64,000 nucleotides of DNA from Pedobacter sp. B4-66 (GCF_018492665.1 NZ_JAFVME010000003.1:62001-126000); one strand, 5' to 3'; counted from the first letter of the stretch, positions 51,914-62,553 are shown. The notes: generated by a model not told the origin, from the sequence alone. A program made the numbers and translations.

Positions 51914-53485
51914 ATGATCACAAAATTTCTTAACTCTAAATGTTTTCTTTCAATCCTAACTTTATCAATATGTTTTTTTTGTGCATGCAAAAAGGATAAG
52001 GGTTTAAATGACAATACTTCAAAAGAGAATCCATTACGCGATATAGAAATAGCTTTTCTACGCCCCGAACATACAGATTTTGTTCAAGGAGATACCATTA
52101 ATTTCGAAGTAGAATTACAAGGAAAACCGATAGGTGACTTATCAAATATTATTGTTACATGGAGAAGTAACATAGATGGGGTTTTGAAAGAAGTCAAGGG
52201 CGTTAGAGATTTAAAATTGGTTAATACATCGTTGTCAGCAGAAAACCATATCATAAGCATAGAAATAAAAAACGAACTGGATTCAGTAAAAAAAGCATTT
52301 TTGCCAATCCAAGTGGGTGTCAGACTTTTAAAGCTCGAAAAGACAGACAATTCTATTACTCTTCGTTGGAAGAAATACAGTAAAGAGAATTTCAAATCCT
52401 ATAAACTTGTAAGATACAAGAATAATCAAGCAGATACACTCAGTATGTTGGTTAAAGCCACAGATACCGCTTTCTCAGATAAATCGATTGTACCGGGTGT
52501 AGATTACAAGTATATGGTAGTTGTAAGTAAAACAATTGGAAATCTTAAAAGCAATGAACAGTTTGTAGTCGGTGGAAGTTTTATAGAAATGAATTACCCG
52601 ATATTGAAGCTTTTGAAAGATCCATTTAGAGATCGCGTATATGCAATTGTTGCAGGTGACGTTCATTATGGTAACAACTTAAATGGATATGGTATTATTG
52701 CGATAAATACCAAAGACTTAAAAGTTGAAAAAAGGTTGTTTGAGCATATCAGATACACAGATTTTACTATTAGCTTAGATGGCAGGTTTCTATATTTAGC
52801 TGATGAAAGTACAACAATTCAAAAGATTGATCTCGAAACACTAACATCTGCAGGCACAATTCAAACCAATTCTGAAGCATATCATATCAAAGCAGGAAGT
52901 AATAACCGCTTGTACTATCATATAACACCACCTACTAGCGGATCGACTGAGTTCCGTATCGTTGACCTGGCGCTTAATAAAGAGTTGGCATACAAAGATA
53001 ACATGACCGATGCCCAACGTGGTTTTCATATGGGAAATTTTGATCTTGATCCAACCACAAATACAATATATCATGTTGAATCCTTGTCATCTGCTACTAT
53101 AAGTAAAATCACTACAGGCTCAGATATTTTCATGTTAGAAAATTCACGGAGTAGTAATAGATTCTCCTTAAATCCTATTTTTAATATTATCAAGCAACGG
53201 TTATTTGTAAATGAAAAAGTATATGATAAATCTTTAAGCATTGTAGGTGAATTTTACAATGGAAATTCTGAAGCTATTATAACCGCCGTTTCTCCTTCCG
53301 GAAATTTTGCCTTAAGTTTTAGGGATTTGTATGATACCAATACGTTTAAAAAAATTGAATCTATAAAAGGGATTTTAGATAATGGTATTTTTCTTAGCGA
53401 TAAACAGCTAATGTTTTGTAATACAGAAAAACTCCCTTCAAACGAGTACAGGACGAGAATTTTTCGATATACTTTAGGTAACTAG
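51914..53485 (+). CDS. Lipoprotein with Fn3-like domain and propeller-like C-terminus
   Basis: This 523-aa lipoprotein (lipobox CFFCAC) has an Ig-like domain (about 45-135: LRPEHTDFVQGDTINFEVEL), a fibronectin-III-like domain (about 138-220: LRWKKYSKENFKSYKLVRYK, YKYMVVVSKT), and a C-terminal ~300 residues with repeated short beta segments ending in phrases such as FTISLDGRFLYLAD and FALSFRDLYD, suggesting a WD40/YVTN-like propeller. The architecture suits a surface binding protein. It starts 12 bases after the RraB-TPR gene, so the two may be co-transcribed. Confidence 0.75.
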   Translation: MITKFLNSKCFLSILTLSICFFCACKKDKGLNDNTSKENPLRDIEIAFLRPEHTDFVQGDTINFEVELQGKPIGDLSNIIVTWRSNIDGVLKEVKGVRDLKLVNTSLSAENHIISIEIKNELDSVKKAFLPIQVGVRLLKLEKTDNSITLRWKKYSKENFKSYKLVRYKNNQADTLSMLVKATDTAFSDKSIVPGVDYKYMVVVSKTIGNLKSNEQFVVGGSFIEMNYPILKLLKDPFRDRVYAIVAGDVHYGNNLNGYGIIAINTKDLKVEKRLFEHIRYTDFTISLDGRFLYLADESTTIQKIDLETLTSAGTIQTNSEAYHIKAGSNNRLYYHITPPTSGSTEFRIVDLALNKELAYKDNMTDAQRGFHMGNFDLDPTTNTIYHVESLSSATISKITTGSDIFMLENSRSSNRFSLNPIFNIIKQRLFVNEKVYDKSLSIVGEFYNGNSEAIITAVSPSGNFALSFRDLYDTNTFKKIESIKGILDNGIFLSDKQLMFCNTEKLPSNEYRTRIFRYTLGN

Positions 53486-53520
53486 TATAGTACTTTAAAG
53501 GGTGCAAAAAGCAATAATCA

Positions 53521-55893
53521 TTACTCATATTTCAACGCCTCAACAGGGTTTGCTTTTGCTGCTTTATACGCCTGAAAACTAACCGTTAGAAAAGCAATCG
53601 CTGCGGTTCCTGCTATTGATATTAGCACAATTGACCATGATATAGTAGTTCTGAACTCAAAATTAACGAGCCACCTGTTCATCAGGTAATAGGCGAGAGG
53701 TACACCAATACAAGCCGCTACAAATACCATTTTCAGGAAGGAAAGTGAAAGCAGCCTCATGATGTTCGCAACTGAGGCACCAAGTACACGGCGCACACCA
53801 AACTCCTTAGTGCGTTGTTCCGCACTGTAAGCCACCAGTCCATAAAGTCCCATACACGAAATCAATATGGCTATGCCACCAAACAAATTGGCCAGGATAC
53901 CAAGAATCTTTTCCGACTGCAGTTTTGCTGTGTACAGATCATCCACAAATTTAATTTGAACCGGGTATTGCGGATTGATACTTTTGGCAACAGCAGAGAT
54001 TAACTCGATATTCTTGCTCAAACTATTAGCCGGATTTAAGCGCAAATTGATATTGCCACCCCCATCTTTATTAAAATTAATTACCATAGGGCGTCCAGAA
54101 CGATAGGGCGAATCCCACAGGAAATCTTTGAATACACCTACAACCTTCAACTGATTACCAAATAAAATTACATACTTTCCTATCGGATCTTTCAGTTTCA
54201 TCATCTTCACCGCAGTGCTGCTCAGTAAAATTGCAGCTGTATCTGAAGCGAAGTCCTTAGAGAAATCTCGACCCTCAAGCATCTGCACTCCATTTGTTTT
54301 TACCAGATCATATTGGGTCTCTAGCCTGTTAAATACAATTTCTTCGCCTTTTTTGTCCATTCCAGGCCATTTAAAACCATAAAACCAATTGCTCACATTC
54401 GTCATGCTTCGCGACGATTGGTTTACCGAGGTAACTGCTCCAGTCTTTAGCACCTGCTCTTTAAACAGTTCAAACTTCTGGCGCAAATTTCCATCTTGCT
54501 GCATCTCTGCAAGTAAATTGATGTTGTAGCCAACAGGTCTGTTCTTTATAAACTGCAGTTGCTTATAAATCACTAGCGTGGCAATGATCAGCATAATGGC
54601 AAAGCAAAACTGACTCACTACTAATACTTGTCGCATGTTGATGGGAATGAGCCTTGCCCTTGCAGTTTTCTTTTTCAAAATCTGAATAGGATTGAAGGAA
54701 GAAAGGAACACGGCAGGGTAAATACCCGCCAATATGCCTGTCAGCAAAGCTACCGACACAATACCCACCCAGTAACCAACATTACTATAGTTGATGGTGA
54801 TTTCTATATTCAGCAGGTTATTAAATAGGGGTAAACTAGCCTCCACAATAACAAGCGCAATTAACACAGCAACTATAGTAAGCACCATCGCCTCGGTAAG
54901 GAATTGTGTTATTAGGGAACCTCTGGTTGCTCCGATTGTTTTTTTGATGCCCACTTCCTTTGCTCTTCGCTCAGATTTTGCAGTGGCCATGTTCATGAAA
55001 TTGATACATGCAATCAGTAAAATGCCAAAGGCAAGTGCAACAAATAGGTAAATACGTTCTATGTCGCCACCTACGCTTTTACCGTTCACAAATTCACTAT
55101 GTAAATGCTGATCCACCATAGGGAATAAGAAATTTTCATTTCTTTGTTCCTTATAATTCTCATTAAACAATTTCTTCACCTTGGAATTAATCAGATCCAA
55201 TTTGGCCACGTCGTTAACCTTTGCCATTGCCAGGAAATTAAAGTTAGACCAACCGGGATTTTTAACCCAACTTTCTATGCTTTCATAAAAGGACCAAGGC
55301 ATCAGGTAATCAAAACGGAGTGAAGTATTGGTTGGCAGGTCTTTAATAACACCAGTCACCTTAAGATCATGTTGGTTCCTATATCTTACCATTTTGTTTA
55401 ATACATCAGTAGAGCCAAACAATAGCTTGGCCGTTCCCTCGGTTAGCACTACCGCATCCGGTGTATTCATTGCAACCGCGGGGTTTCCAACTATAAAATC
55501 GTAATTGAATATTTTCAAAATCTCGGGATCAGCAAAGAGATTTACCTTTTTAAAACTGTTCTCTTTATTGGCAATGAGTGTTTCATCACCACCACCAATT
55601 CGGGTAATAGCATCTACTTCAGGAACCTTTTCTCTGATGGCCATGGCAATTCCATTGCCGGGATATTCTTTTGTACTTGTAATCTTTCCTGATGCATCCT
55701 GAAAGTTGGTCATCACCGCGTATATCTTGTCTGCATCCTTGTAATGACGGTCAAAATTAAGCTCGTAATTCACATACAACAATAGGAGTAAGCAGGCCGA
55801 CAAACCAACTGCCAGTCCAATTATATTAATCACCGAAGAAGTTTTATTTCTCCAGAGGTTGCGCAAAGCGATTTTCAAATTGAGTCTGAACAT
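53521..55893 (-). CDS. MacB/FtsX-type ABC transporter permease
   Basis: This 790-aa protein shows the duplicated Bacteroidota MacB_PCD-FtsX-MacB_PCD-FtsX architecture. N-terminal MFRLNLKIALRNLWRNKTSSVINIIGLAVGLSACL is the canonical start. There are four-plus-four TM helices with motifs LINFMNMATAKSERRAKEVGIKKTIGA-like (ACINFMNMATAKSERRAKEV) and YSAEQRTKEFGVRRVLGAS at the C-terminus. Such proteins move lipoproteins or small molecules, or act in mechanotransmission, with a separate ATPase subunit not present here. Monocistronic; upstream region 55894-56079 holds nothing else recognisable. Confidence 0.93.
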   Translation of the reverse strand: MFRLNLKIALRNLWRNKTSSVINIIGLAVGLSACLLLLLYVNYELNFDRHYKDADKIYAVMTNFQDASGKITSTKEYPGNGIAMAIREKVPEVDAITRIGGGDETLIANKENSFKKVNLFADPEILKIFNYDFIVGNPAVAMNTPDAVVLTEGTAKLLFGSTDVLNKMVRYRNQHDLKVTGVIKDLPTNTSLRFDYLMPWSFYESIESWVKNPGWSNFNFLAMAKVNDVAKLDLINSKVKKLFNENYKEQRNENFLFPMVDQHLHSEFVNGKSVGGDIERIYLFVALAFGILLIACINFMNMATAKSERRAKEVGIKKTIGATRGSLITQFLTEAMVLTIVAVLIALVIVEASLPLFNNLLNIEITINYSNVGYWVGIVSVALLTGILAGIYPAVFLSSFNPIQILKKKTARARLIPINMRQVLVVSQFCFAIMLIIATLVIYKQLQFIKNRPVGYNINLLAEMQQDGNLRQKFELFKEQVLKTGAVTSVNQSSRSMTNVSNWFYGFKWPGMDKKGEEIVFNRLETQYDLVKTNGVQMLEGRDFSKDFASDTAAILLSSTAVKMMKLKDPIGKYVILFGNQLKVVGVFKDFLWDSPYRSGRPMVINFNKDGGGNINLRLNPANSLSKNIELISAVAKSINPQYPVQIKFVDDLYTAKLQSEKILGILANLFGGIAILISCMGLYGLVAYSAEQRTKEFGVRRVLGASVANIMRLLSLSFLKMVFVAACIGVPLAYYLMNRWLVNFEFRTTISWSIVLISIAGTAAIAFLTVSFQAYKAAKANPVEALKYE

Positions 55894-56079
55894 GGCATCA
55901 AGTTATCTATCAATTAAATAAATACAATTGATCTGCAATTTACTAAGTTTGTGCCAAGAGTAGAAGTGTTGTTTAATTGATGGTAAAACAGTGATTTAGT
56001 TATATTTCAATAATGTAACCGTTCATTATCGAACAATAGGTGTACAGTGTCGGACATATCCTTTTTTAAAATTTTAAGG

Positions 56080-56676
56080 TTATTCATTAGTCTTTTTAAA
56101 GTTGTTAATGATAGACTTTTCAAGTACAAAATCAGAGTACACCATGTTCCATGAACGTTTTTTGGATGCTGGATCTTTGGGTAGTCTCATTTCAGAGTTT
56201 CCTAATTCCAGTATCACGTCGCCGGTATCCCAAGTTTCTAGATTCCAATAGGTAATGTATGATTGTAGTGGATGACTTTGCTCGTAAGTTTTAACCCTAT
56301 TTTTTATACCCGATTTATCCGTAAAAACTTTTGATAAACTGTCTTTCTCAGATTGGCTAATTCCAGATAGCACTATATTTAATACTGTGTTTTTAAGCAA
56401 AGTTAATATAACTGTAGAGTCGGTGGTAGATCCCCAAATTGCTATTGGCAAGTTTTTATATTTTTCAGGTAGTTGATCAATATTATCCATTTCCCATCCA
56501 TCAAGGTGGTTAGGGAAATAGACGTTCTCTATTTTTTTGAATTCTGAGGTGTCTACTTGATCCCCAATCTTAAATTTATGTATTTCCAGTTTAAACGGAT
56601 ATGGCTTGGAGGTCTGGGATGAACAGCTTAGAGTAAGTACTGACAACGAAAGGAGGGAGAAAAGAGCGAATTTCAT
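56080..56676 (-). CDS. Lipoprotein of unknown function
   Basis: This 198-aa protein has a lipoprotein signal (LTLSC, about residue 18). The mature part contains FKIGDQVDTSEFKKIENVYF, DNIDQLPEKYKNLPIAIWGS and WNLETWDTGDVILELGNSEM, a layout seen in small uncharacterised Bacteroidota lipoproteins. No catalytic motif. It lies downstream of the two gene remnants on the same strand and may be transcribed from its own promoter in the 68-base gap. Confidence 0.65.
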   Translation of the reverse strand: MKFALFSLLSLSVLTLSCSSQTSKPYPFKLEIHKFKIGDQVDTSEFKKIENVYFPNHLDGWEMDNIDQLPEKYKNLPIAIWGSTTDSTVILTLLKNTVLNIVLSGISQSEKDSLSKVFTDKSGIKNRVKTYEQSHPLQSYITYWNLETWDTGDVILELGNSEMRLPKDPASKKRSWNMVYSDFVLEKSIINNFKKTNE

Positions 56677-56744
56677 ACTGATAGTTTTTTATTGCAATAT
56701 AATTCATCTGCTTACATTTTATAATGAATTTGAATACAAAATTT

Positions 56745-56912
56745 TCAATCAAGTGCTTTTAAAGCATTTGGATAGAGAAATAATACACCCCAGCACAACA
56801 TTGAGCACATCGCTAGGTTACCGGCAAATACTAAATTCCAATCGCCTGTTGTAAATTTTGAAATCACGGAGAAAAGCGCAAATACACTGATGAGCAGGAT
56901 TAATGGTTTCAT
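56745..56912 (-). pseudogene. Truncated DoxX-like membrane protein
   Basis: This 55-aa frame starts MKPLILLISVFALFSVISKF and continues TGDWNLVFAGNLAMCSMLCW, which matches the first helices of DoxX-family proteins whose full length is about 120-130 aa. Sequence similarity ends near residue 42 and the frame stops at 56745. Its ATG directly follows the TAA of the serine-hydrolase remnant (TAAATG). Probably a decayed gene left by a deletion; a tiny functional membrane protein cannot be excluded. Confidence 0.5.
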
Positions 56913-57176
56913 TTAGAAATGGCCTGTTCCCTTTTTTGATTCCCCATAACTATAGAGATAGCGTTGTCCATTCTGATAGACTGCAATGGACAGACCTACT
57001 GTGCCAGGAGTAGCCATATAAGTAGCTGATGCATTTTGGACTGCGGAGTCCAGGTGGCTTTTTAAAGGATTGTCGGTTAAAAGTGTTTTGTTTTCTTGCG
57101 ACCAAACTTTTGAAGGAATGCTCAATAGCAGTAGTAAAGCAGGACAGATCAGGAAGTACCTTTTTTTTATCATCAT
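56913..57176 (-). pseudogene. Truncated class-C beta-lactamase-type serine hydrolase
   Basis: From the ATG at 57176 (MMIKKRYFLICPALLLLL) the frame gives 87 aa: a signal peptide (ending VWSQE) and the N-terminal piece of a serine hydrolase of the beta-lactamase/PBP-like family, with LDSAVQNASATYMATPGTVG and LSIAVYQNGQRYLYSYGESK. It stops at GTGHF, before the catalytic SxxK region and the rest of the ~350-aa protein. A longer frame from 57272 adds unlikely residues. Together with the DoxX piece it looks like a deletion scar. Confidence 0.65.
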
Positions 57177-57328
57177 TAACCGGTTTGTATTTAGATGATT
57201 GATGGAGCCAAGTGTTACATCTATCGTAAGAGTAAAAATACGATCTGCAGTCAGGTTACAATTCTTCCGCAATTATTGTGTCAGTAGAAATTTCTGTTGC
57301 TATATAGATGGATGGAAACGATATAGAA

Positions 57329-58636
57329 TTAAACAAACGATTCAGCGTTAGGATCGGCAAATTCCAAACTGAAGGTTGACCCTTTGCCGGGTACACTATT
57401 AAAGCTTATCCTGCCTTTCTGCATTTCAGTATACTCTTTACACAAGATCAGCCCCAGACCCACACCTTTTTCATTGTTTGTGCCATAAGTTGATACGGCA
57501 TAGAGTTTAAAAAGGTCTTCATGTCTTGCCATTGGAATTCCTACACCATTATCTCTGATGTGCAGCCTGACATAGCCGGAATCGTTGGAGCTGTAAATGT
57601 GAATTTTCTCTCCGACTGGGGTAAATTTTATGGCATTATTGATCAGGTTCCTAATCACCAGCTTAAGCATATCCAGATCAGCAGTGAGTTCAATGTTCTG
57701 ATCAATATCCATACTGATTTTGATAGCTTTTATATCTGCCGATGCCTGCTGCACAAGCAGACAGCTCGTTACTATTTCAGACAAATTTAGTTTCAACATA
57801 TTTACACTGTTGCCTCCGTCCATTTGTGATTTGGTCCAGTTCAACAAGTTGTGTAGCATTACCTGTGTATTTTTTGTTTCATTGAGCAAGTTACTTTCCA
57901 GAAAGCGGCGTTCCTCTGGCGATAATTCATATTCATGAAGTGTCTCCAGGAAAATGGCGATAGAATTAAGTGGAGAACGTAAGTCATGCGACAGAATAGA
58001 CAATAACCTGGTTTTAGCGTCATTGGCTTCCTTAAGTGCAAGGGAAGCCGTCAGTGCATTGTTTTTCTCACGCTGATAATTGATGATCAGGTAGGATAGT
58101 GCCGCACCTATACATGCCACTACACAAATATAGGTTGTTGCTGTGTCAATGAACAAATCACTTCGTTTTGCATAACTGACCTGAATCAATTCGCCGTTAT
58201 AATACTCAAATAACAATAATCCACTAACAATTCCAACATTGATGAGTATCCAAAATAAGTACTGTCGGGGTGGCATTACCGAAAGTGTAAAAACCAACGA
58301 AAGGAGGTAAAGTATTAGTGTAGGGCCGTGTATACCTGAGTTGATGAAGTAATTAAATCCCATTAGTACACTCGTGCCTGTACTAAATAAAATGAAGCTA
58401 AGGCGCAACCTTCCAAAATACCTGGAATTGATATACATTGCTATGGTTAGAAACCAAGCAGCCAAAATTGCGACATTGACTAAAGGCACCTTTATGAAAA
58501 TATTTACCAGTACGGCTAAAGGAAGACCAATCATGGCAATCAGACTTACTTCATGAAATATCCTGGATTGCAGTGGTGTGTCAGCATTGCTGCCGATCAA
58601 TTGAGAGTGTAGCCGTCTTATACCGTTAATCATCAA
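57329..58636 (-). CDS. Membrane histidine kinase (HisKA/HATPase)
   Basis: This 435-aa protein has about six TM helices in the first 190 residues, a short coiled linker, and a kinase core: H217 in LSILSHDLRSPLNS, N box IRNLINNAIKFTP, G1 DNGVGIP, and G2 GVGLGLILCKEY. There is no receiver domain and no adjacent response-regulator gene, so it is an orphan in this window. Membrane-embedded sensing of the 6TM type is likely; the signal is unknown. Confidence 0.92.
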   Translation of the reverse strand: MMINGIRRLHSQLIGSNADTPLQSRIFHEVSLIAMIGLPLAVLVNIFIKVPLVNVAILAAWFLTIAMYINSRYFGRLRLSFILFSTGTSVLMGFNYFINSGIHGPTLILYLLSLVFTLSVMPPRQYLFWILINVGIVSGLLLFEYYNGELIQVSYAKRSDLFIDTATTYICVVACIGAALSYLIINYQREKNNALTASLALKEANDAKTRLLSILSHDLRSPLNSIAIFLETLHEYELSPEERRFLESNLLNETKNTQVMLHNLLNWTKSQMDGGNSVNMLKLNLSEIVTSCLLVQQASADIKAIKISMDIDQNIELTADLDMLKLVIRNLINNAIKFTPVGEKIHIYSSNDSGYVRLHIRDNGVGIPMARHEDLFKLYAVSTYGTNNEKGVGLGLILCKEYTEMQKGRISFNSVPGKGSTFSLEFADPNAESFV

Positions 58637-58753
58637 AAGAGTTGCCAGTTTTAAAGTAACAAATCTAATGAAATCTTATCAGTGTAAATGAAGTATTATC
58701 TAGTTCTAGTGCGCTATCAAAATTGAAATAAATATAATATCAAGCAAAAGACT

Positions 58754-59611
<858 letters not shown>

Positions 59612-60715
59612 TTAAAACCTGATTACATTCCAGTAGGCAGTTTTGGGCTGTAAATCTTTATCAAATAACAGTGGATAGTTCTTACGTCCGCGAACCGGAA
59701 AATTATCCAGCCAGCTGTAACGATCGGAGAGGTTCCAGAAGGTTACACCTGTTACAGTTCCTTTATGTTGCCGGAAAACGTTGAAGAATTTTCCATACTG
59801 TTCTGCTTGCTGCTGCTGCAGGTCAGCGGTAAATGCGGAATTAGACGCTGCACCAGCCTGCTCCGGAATATTCCCGTCAGTGTAAATGGAAACATCAAGT
59901 TCAGTCACCTGCACTTTAATCCCAAGCGAAGCATACTGGCTAATGGCCTGTTTGAGCATTTCTTCCGAGGGATCTTTTACTGACCAATGTCCCTGAAGAC
60001 CCACCGCGTGCACAGGGACGCCCGCATCCCTTAATTTTTTCAGTAATTTGTAAATGCGCTGCCTCTTCTCCGGGTACTCTGTATTGTAATCATTATAAAA
60101 AAGCATTGCTTTAGGATCAGCCTGATGGGCATATTCAAAAGCCTTTGCGATATAGTCCTCTCCACAGATCTTGTACCATAAGGAGTTGCGTAAAAACTCC
60201 TTCGGGTTATCCGAAACCGCCTCATTAACTACATCCCAGGCGTAGATTTTCCCTTTGTAGCGCCCTACTACTGCATAAATATGCGCTTTTAGCCGCCCCA
60301 GTAAAACCTCTTTTGTCACCTGATTTCCGATACTGTCAACAAACATCCATTTTGGTGCCTGAGTATGCCAGCATAAATTGTGACCCCTTATTTTAAGGCC
60401 ATTTGCAGTAGCGAAATTAACAATGGCATCAGCGCCTTCCCAGTTGTAGCGATGTTCTTCCGGATGGATTGGCCCCATTTTCATTACATTCTCGGCTGTC
60501 AAACTATTGAAATGCTTCAATATAAATTTGCGCTGGGCGGAATCTTCCAACTGCCTCGGCGTCACCGCAACGCCAATCGGGAAAAAGTTTTTATAATAGT
60601 CTTTTAGCCCTTTTTTATCTTCCTTTGGTTGCTGCGCAGACAAGCTGCCGGAAATGAAAAATAACGCCAGGCCGCATACCAAGAATGAAAACCTATTTTT
60701 AAACAACATTTCCAT
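59612..60715 (-). CDS. GH10 endo-1,4-beta-xylanase
   Basis: This 367-aa protein has a signal peptide (ending SLSAQQ) and a single GH10 barrel: NSLTAENVMKMGPIHP, RGHNLCWHTQAPKW, acid/base E165 in WDVVNEAVSD, GLQGHW, nucleophile E272 in VTELDVSIY, and WNLSDRYSWLDNFPVRGR near the end. All catalytic residues are present, so an active xylanase is expected, with no extra binding module. It overlaps the GH29 gene by 17 bases and is followed after 27 bases by the esterase. Confidence 0.95.
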   Translation of the reverse strand: MEMLFKNRFSFLVCGLALFFISGSLSAQQPKEDKKGLKDYYKNFFPIGVAVTPRQLEDSAQRKFILKHFNSLTAENVMKMGPIHPEEHRYNWEGADAIVNFATANGLKIRGHNLCWHTQAPKWMFVDSIGNQVTKEVLLGRLKAHIYAVVGRYKGKIYAWDVVNEAVSDNPKEFLRNSLWYKICGEDYIAKAFEYAHQADPKAMLFYNDYNTEYPEKRQRIYKLLKKLRDAGVPVHAVGLQGHWSVKDPSEEMLKQAISQYASLGIKVQVTELDVSIYTDGNIPEQAGAASNSAFTADLQQQQAEQYGKFFNVFRQHKGTVTGVTFWNLSDRYSWLDNFPVRGRKNYPLLFDKDLQPKTAYWNVIRF

Positions 60716-62342
60716 TTATTTTTAATACAAAAGCGTTCTTTCCTGGTGCCTGCTGAGGCAGGTCAATTGTCAATCCTTCAGTATTTTGTTTAAACGCAAT
60801 GGCGCCCTGATGTCCCAGCAAACTGATTTTCTCCACTTTTCCGGCAGTTGTATTCAGTGATCTGATGAGCACCTTTCGATCTTCAGGCCATCCCAGTAAA
60901 CTAGCGTAGAGTATTGATCCTTTCTTTACAAATCGGATGTCTGAAGATCCGAATGGTTTGCCCTTTCCTTCGTTGAACCCCTGGGCGCTCAGTGCTGCCG
61001 CAGATTCCATGGCAGGGCCTTCGCCGAATATTTTCCAAGGCCGCGTGCCGTATATACTCTCACTGTTGATCTGCATCCAATCGGAGATGCCTTCAATTAC
61101 AGCGAGTTCCTTTTCATCCATAGAGCCATCTCCCCGTAGTGGTACATTGAGCAGGAGGTTTCCGTTTTTGCTGACTACATCGATGAGGGTATGGATTACC
61201 GTCTTTGCTGATTTATAATGGTTGTTCTCATACACCCTGCGGTCGTAATGCCATTGCCCGATGCAGGTATCCGTTTGCCAGGGCAGAGGTTCTATCGAGT
61301 TACTCTGGCCCCGTTCAATATCCCATACCATACATTTGCGCTGCTGTTCATCCAATATCTTTCCATTGATGACCGCCTTGAGTTTTCCGTGCTTTTTAAT
61401 GCTCTTATTATAGAGGTGAGCTGCAATACGCAGACCGGCATCATCTACTGGCCATAGGGGCAGGGCAGTATCATCAAAATAAACCAGTTCCGGCTCATAT
61501 TTATCAATCAGGTCGATGGTTCTATTGTAAAAATTTTCGCAATACGCCTTGCTCGGCGGATATACGCCATTTCCCCAGTTCCACTGCCCGTGGATGGATC
61601 CGCCGTCGAGACTATTTTGGCTAAGCGGGTGGTTTTGTGCGTAAAGTTCCTGCGGATCATATCCCTGCCACCATTTCCCGGTTCCCTCAGCAGCGGTTAG
61701 CTTGCCGTCATAGGGAATTCCCTCCATAGGGCCTGACTTATCAGCGCGCTGCGCGGTCTCGTACCACCTCCAGGCGTGAGCGGCGTGAACACTGACCCCT
61801 AACGGCAGTCCCTGTTTCTTAGCTGCTTCAGCCCAGCCCGCCATCAGGTCTTTTTTCGGGCCCACATTAGTCGAGTTCCATCGCTGGTGTTTACTATCGT
61901 AGAGATCCAGATTGTCATGGTGGTTGGCAAGGGCTACAAAATACCGGGCACCTGCTTTTTTATAAAGTGCTACCAGCGCCTCCGGATCCCATTTTTCAGC
62001 CTTCCATTCATTGATGACATCTTTGAAGCCAAATTTGGAAGGGTGGCCATATTTCTCACAATGGTATTTGTACTGATCACTGCCTTCTTCGTACATCCCG
62101 CGGGCGTACCAATCACCACGCTCAGGCTGGCATTGTGGTCCCCAATGTGCCCATATTCCAAATTTCGCATCCCTATACCATTCCGGTACCTGGTACTGTG
62201 CCAGCGAATCCCAGCTTGGTTGGTAGGGGCCAGCTGCATTGTTTGCCAATGTATTTTGTAAAAATGCGCTACCATAAGAGCGGGTTGCATACAAACTTGC
62301 CAGCCCGGCGATGCCGCCTTTAATCAGTGTTCTCCGTTTCAT
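60699..62342 (-). CDS. GH29 alpha-L-fucosidase family enzyme
   Basis: This 547-aa protein has a Tat-like signal (MKRRTLIKGGIAGLASLYAT). The GH29 barrel shows WYRDAKFGIWAHWGP, GARYFVALANHHDN, the candidate nucleophile D290 in ELVYFDDTALPLW, and LLLNVPLRGDGSMDEKEL late in the barrel, with a short C-terminal beta module. The GH29 family releases alpha-L-fucose or, in some members, alpha-L-galactose. The substrate within a xylanase operon is not obvious. It overlaps GH10 by 17 bases and is preceded by a LacI-type palindrome 17 bases before its start. Confidence 0.9.
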   Translation of the reverse strand: MKRRTLIKGGIAGLASLYATRSYGSAFLQNTLANNAAGPYQPSWDSLAQYQVPEWYRDAKFGIWAHWGPQCQPERGDWYARGMYEEGSDQYKYHCEKYGHPSKFGFKDVINEWKAEKWDPEALVALYKKAGARYFVALANHHDNLDLYDSKHQRWNSTNVGPKKDLMAGWAEAAKKQGLPLGVSVHAAHAWRWYETAQRADKSGPMEGIPYDGKLTAAEGTGKWWQGYDPQELYAQNHPLSQNSLDGGSIHGQWNWGNGVYPPSKAYCENFYNRTIDLIDKYEPELVYFDDTALPLWPVDDAGLRIAAHLYNKSIKKHGKLKAVINGKILDEQQRKCMVWDIERGQSNSIEPLPWQTDTCIGQWHYDRRVYENNHYKSAKTVIHTLIDVVSKNGNLLLNVPLRGDGSMDEKELAVIEGISDWMQINSESIYGTRPWKIFGEGPAMESAAALSAQGFNEGKGKPFGSSDIRFVKKGSILYASLLGWPEDRKVLIRSLNTTAGKVEKISLLGHQGAIAFKQNTEGLTIDLPQQAPGKNAFVLKINGNVV

Positions 62343-62358
62343 ATTATATTACACAATT

Positions 62359-62370
62359 GCAATCGATTGC
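62359..62370. promoter_or_regulatory. Perfect palindrome resembling a LacI-family operator
   Basis: GCAATCGATTGC is a perfect 12-bp palindrome with a central CG, the form typical of LacI/GalR-family operators, including those of Bacteroidota carbohydrate loci. It lies 17-28 bases before the GH29 start on the minus strand. No LacI-type gene is in the window, so the regulator would act from elsewhere. Confidence 0.55.
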
Positions 62371-62498
62371 CTTTTTTAGCGTGTTTAGTCGTTTTTAACA
62401 AAACTTGCCTGGAAGGTGTTTATATTCGGTTTTATCTTTGTGCTGGTTAAAGCAGCTCGAACTCAAAAATACGTCTGTTTAGTTGTTAAAATTAGACA

Positions 62499-62532
62499 AA
62501 AACAGACTATTTTTTTTCTAAAACAGATTATT
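62499..62532. promoter_or_regulatory. Tandem direct repeats before the AraC regulator
   Basis: AAAACAGACTATT (62499-62511) is repeated as AAAACAGATTATT (62520-62532) with a start-to-start spacing of 21 bp. GTCTGTTT (62473-62480) is an inverted copy of the repeat core. Two same-facing half-sites two turns apart are typical AraC/XylS binding sites; they end 21 bases before the regulator start at 62554, suggesting autoregulation. Confidence 0.5.
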
Positions 62533-62553
62533 AAAAATTTATTACCTTGGCTT

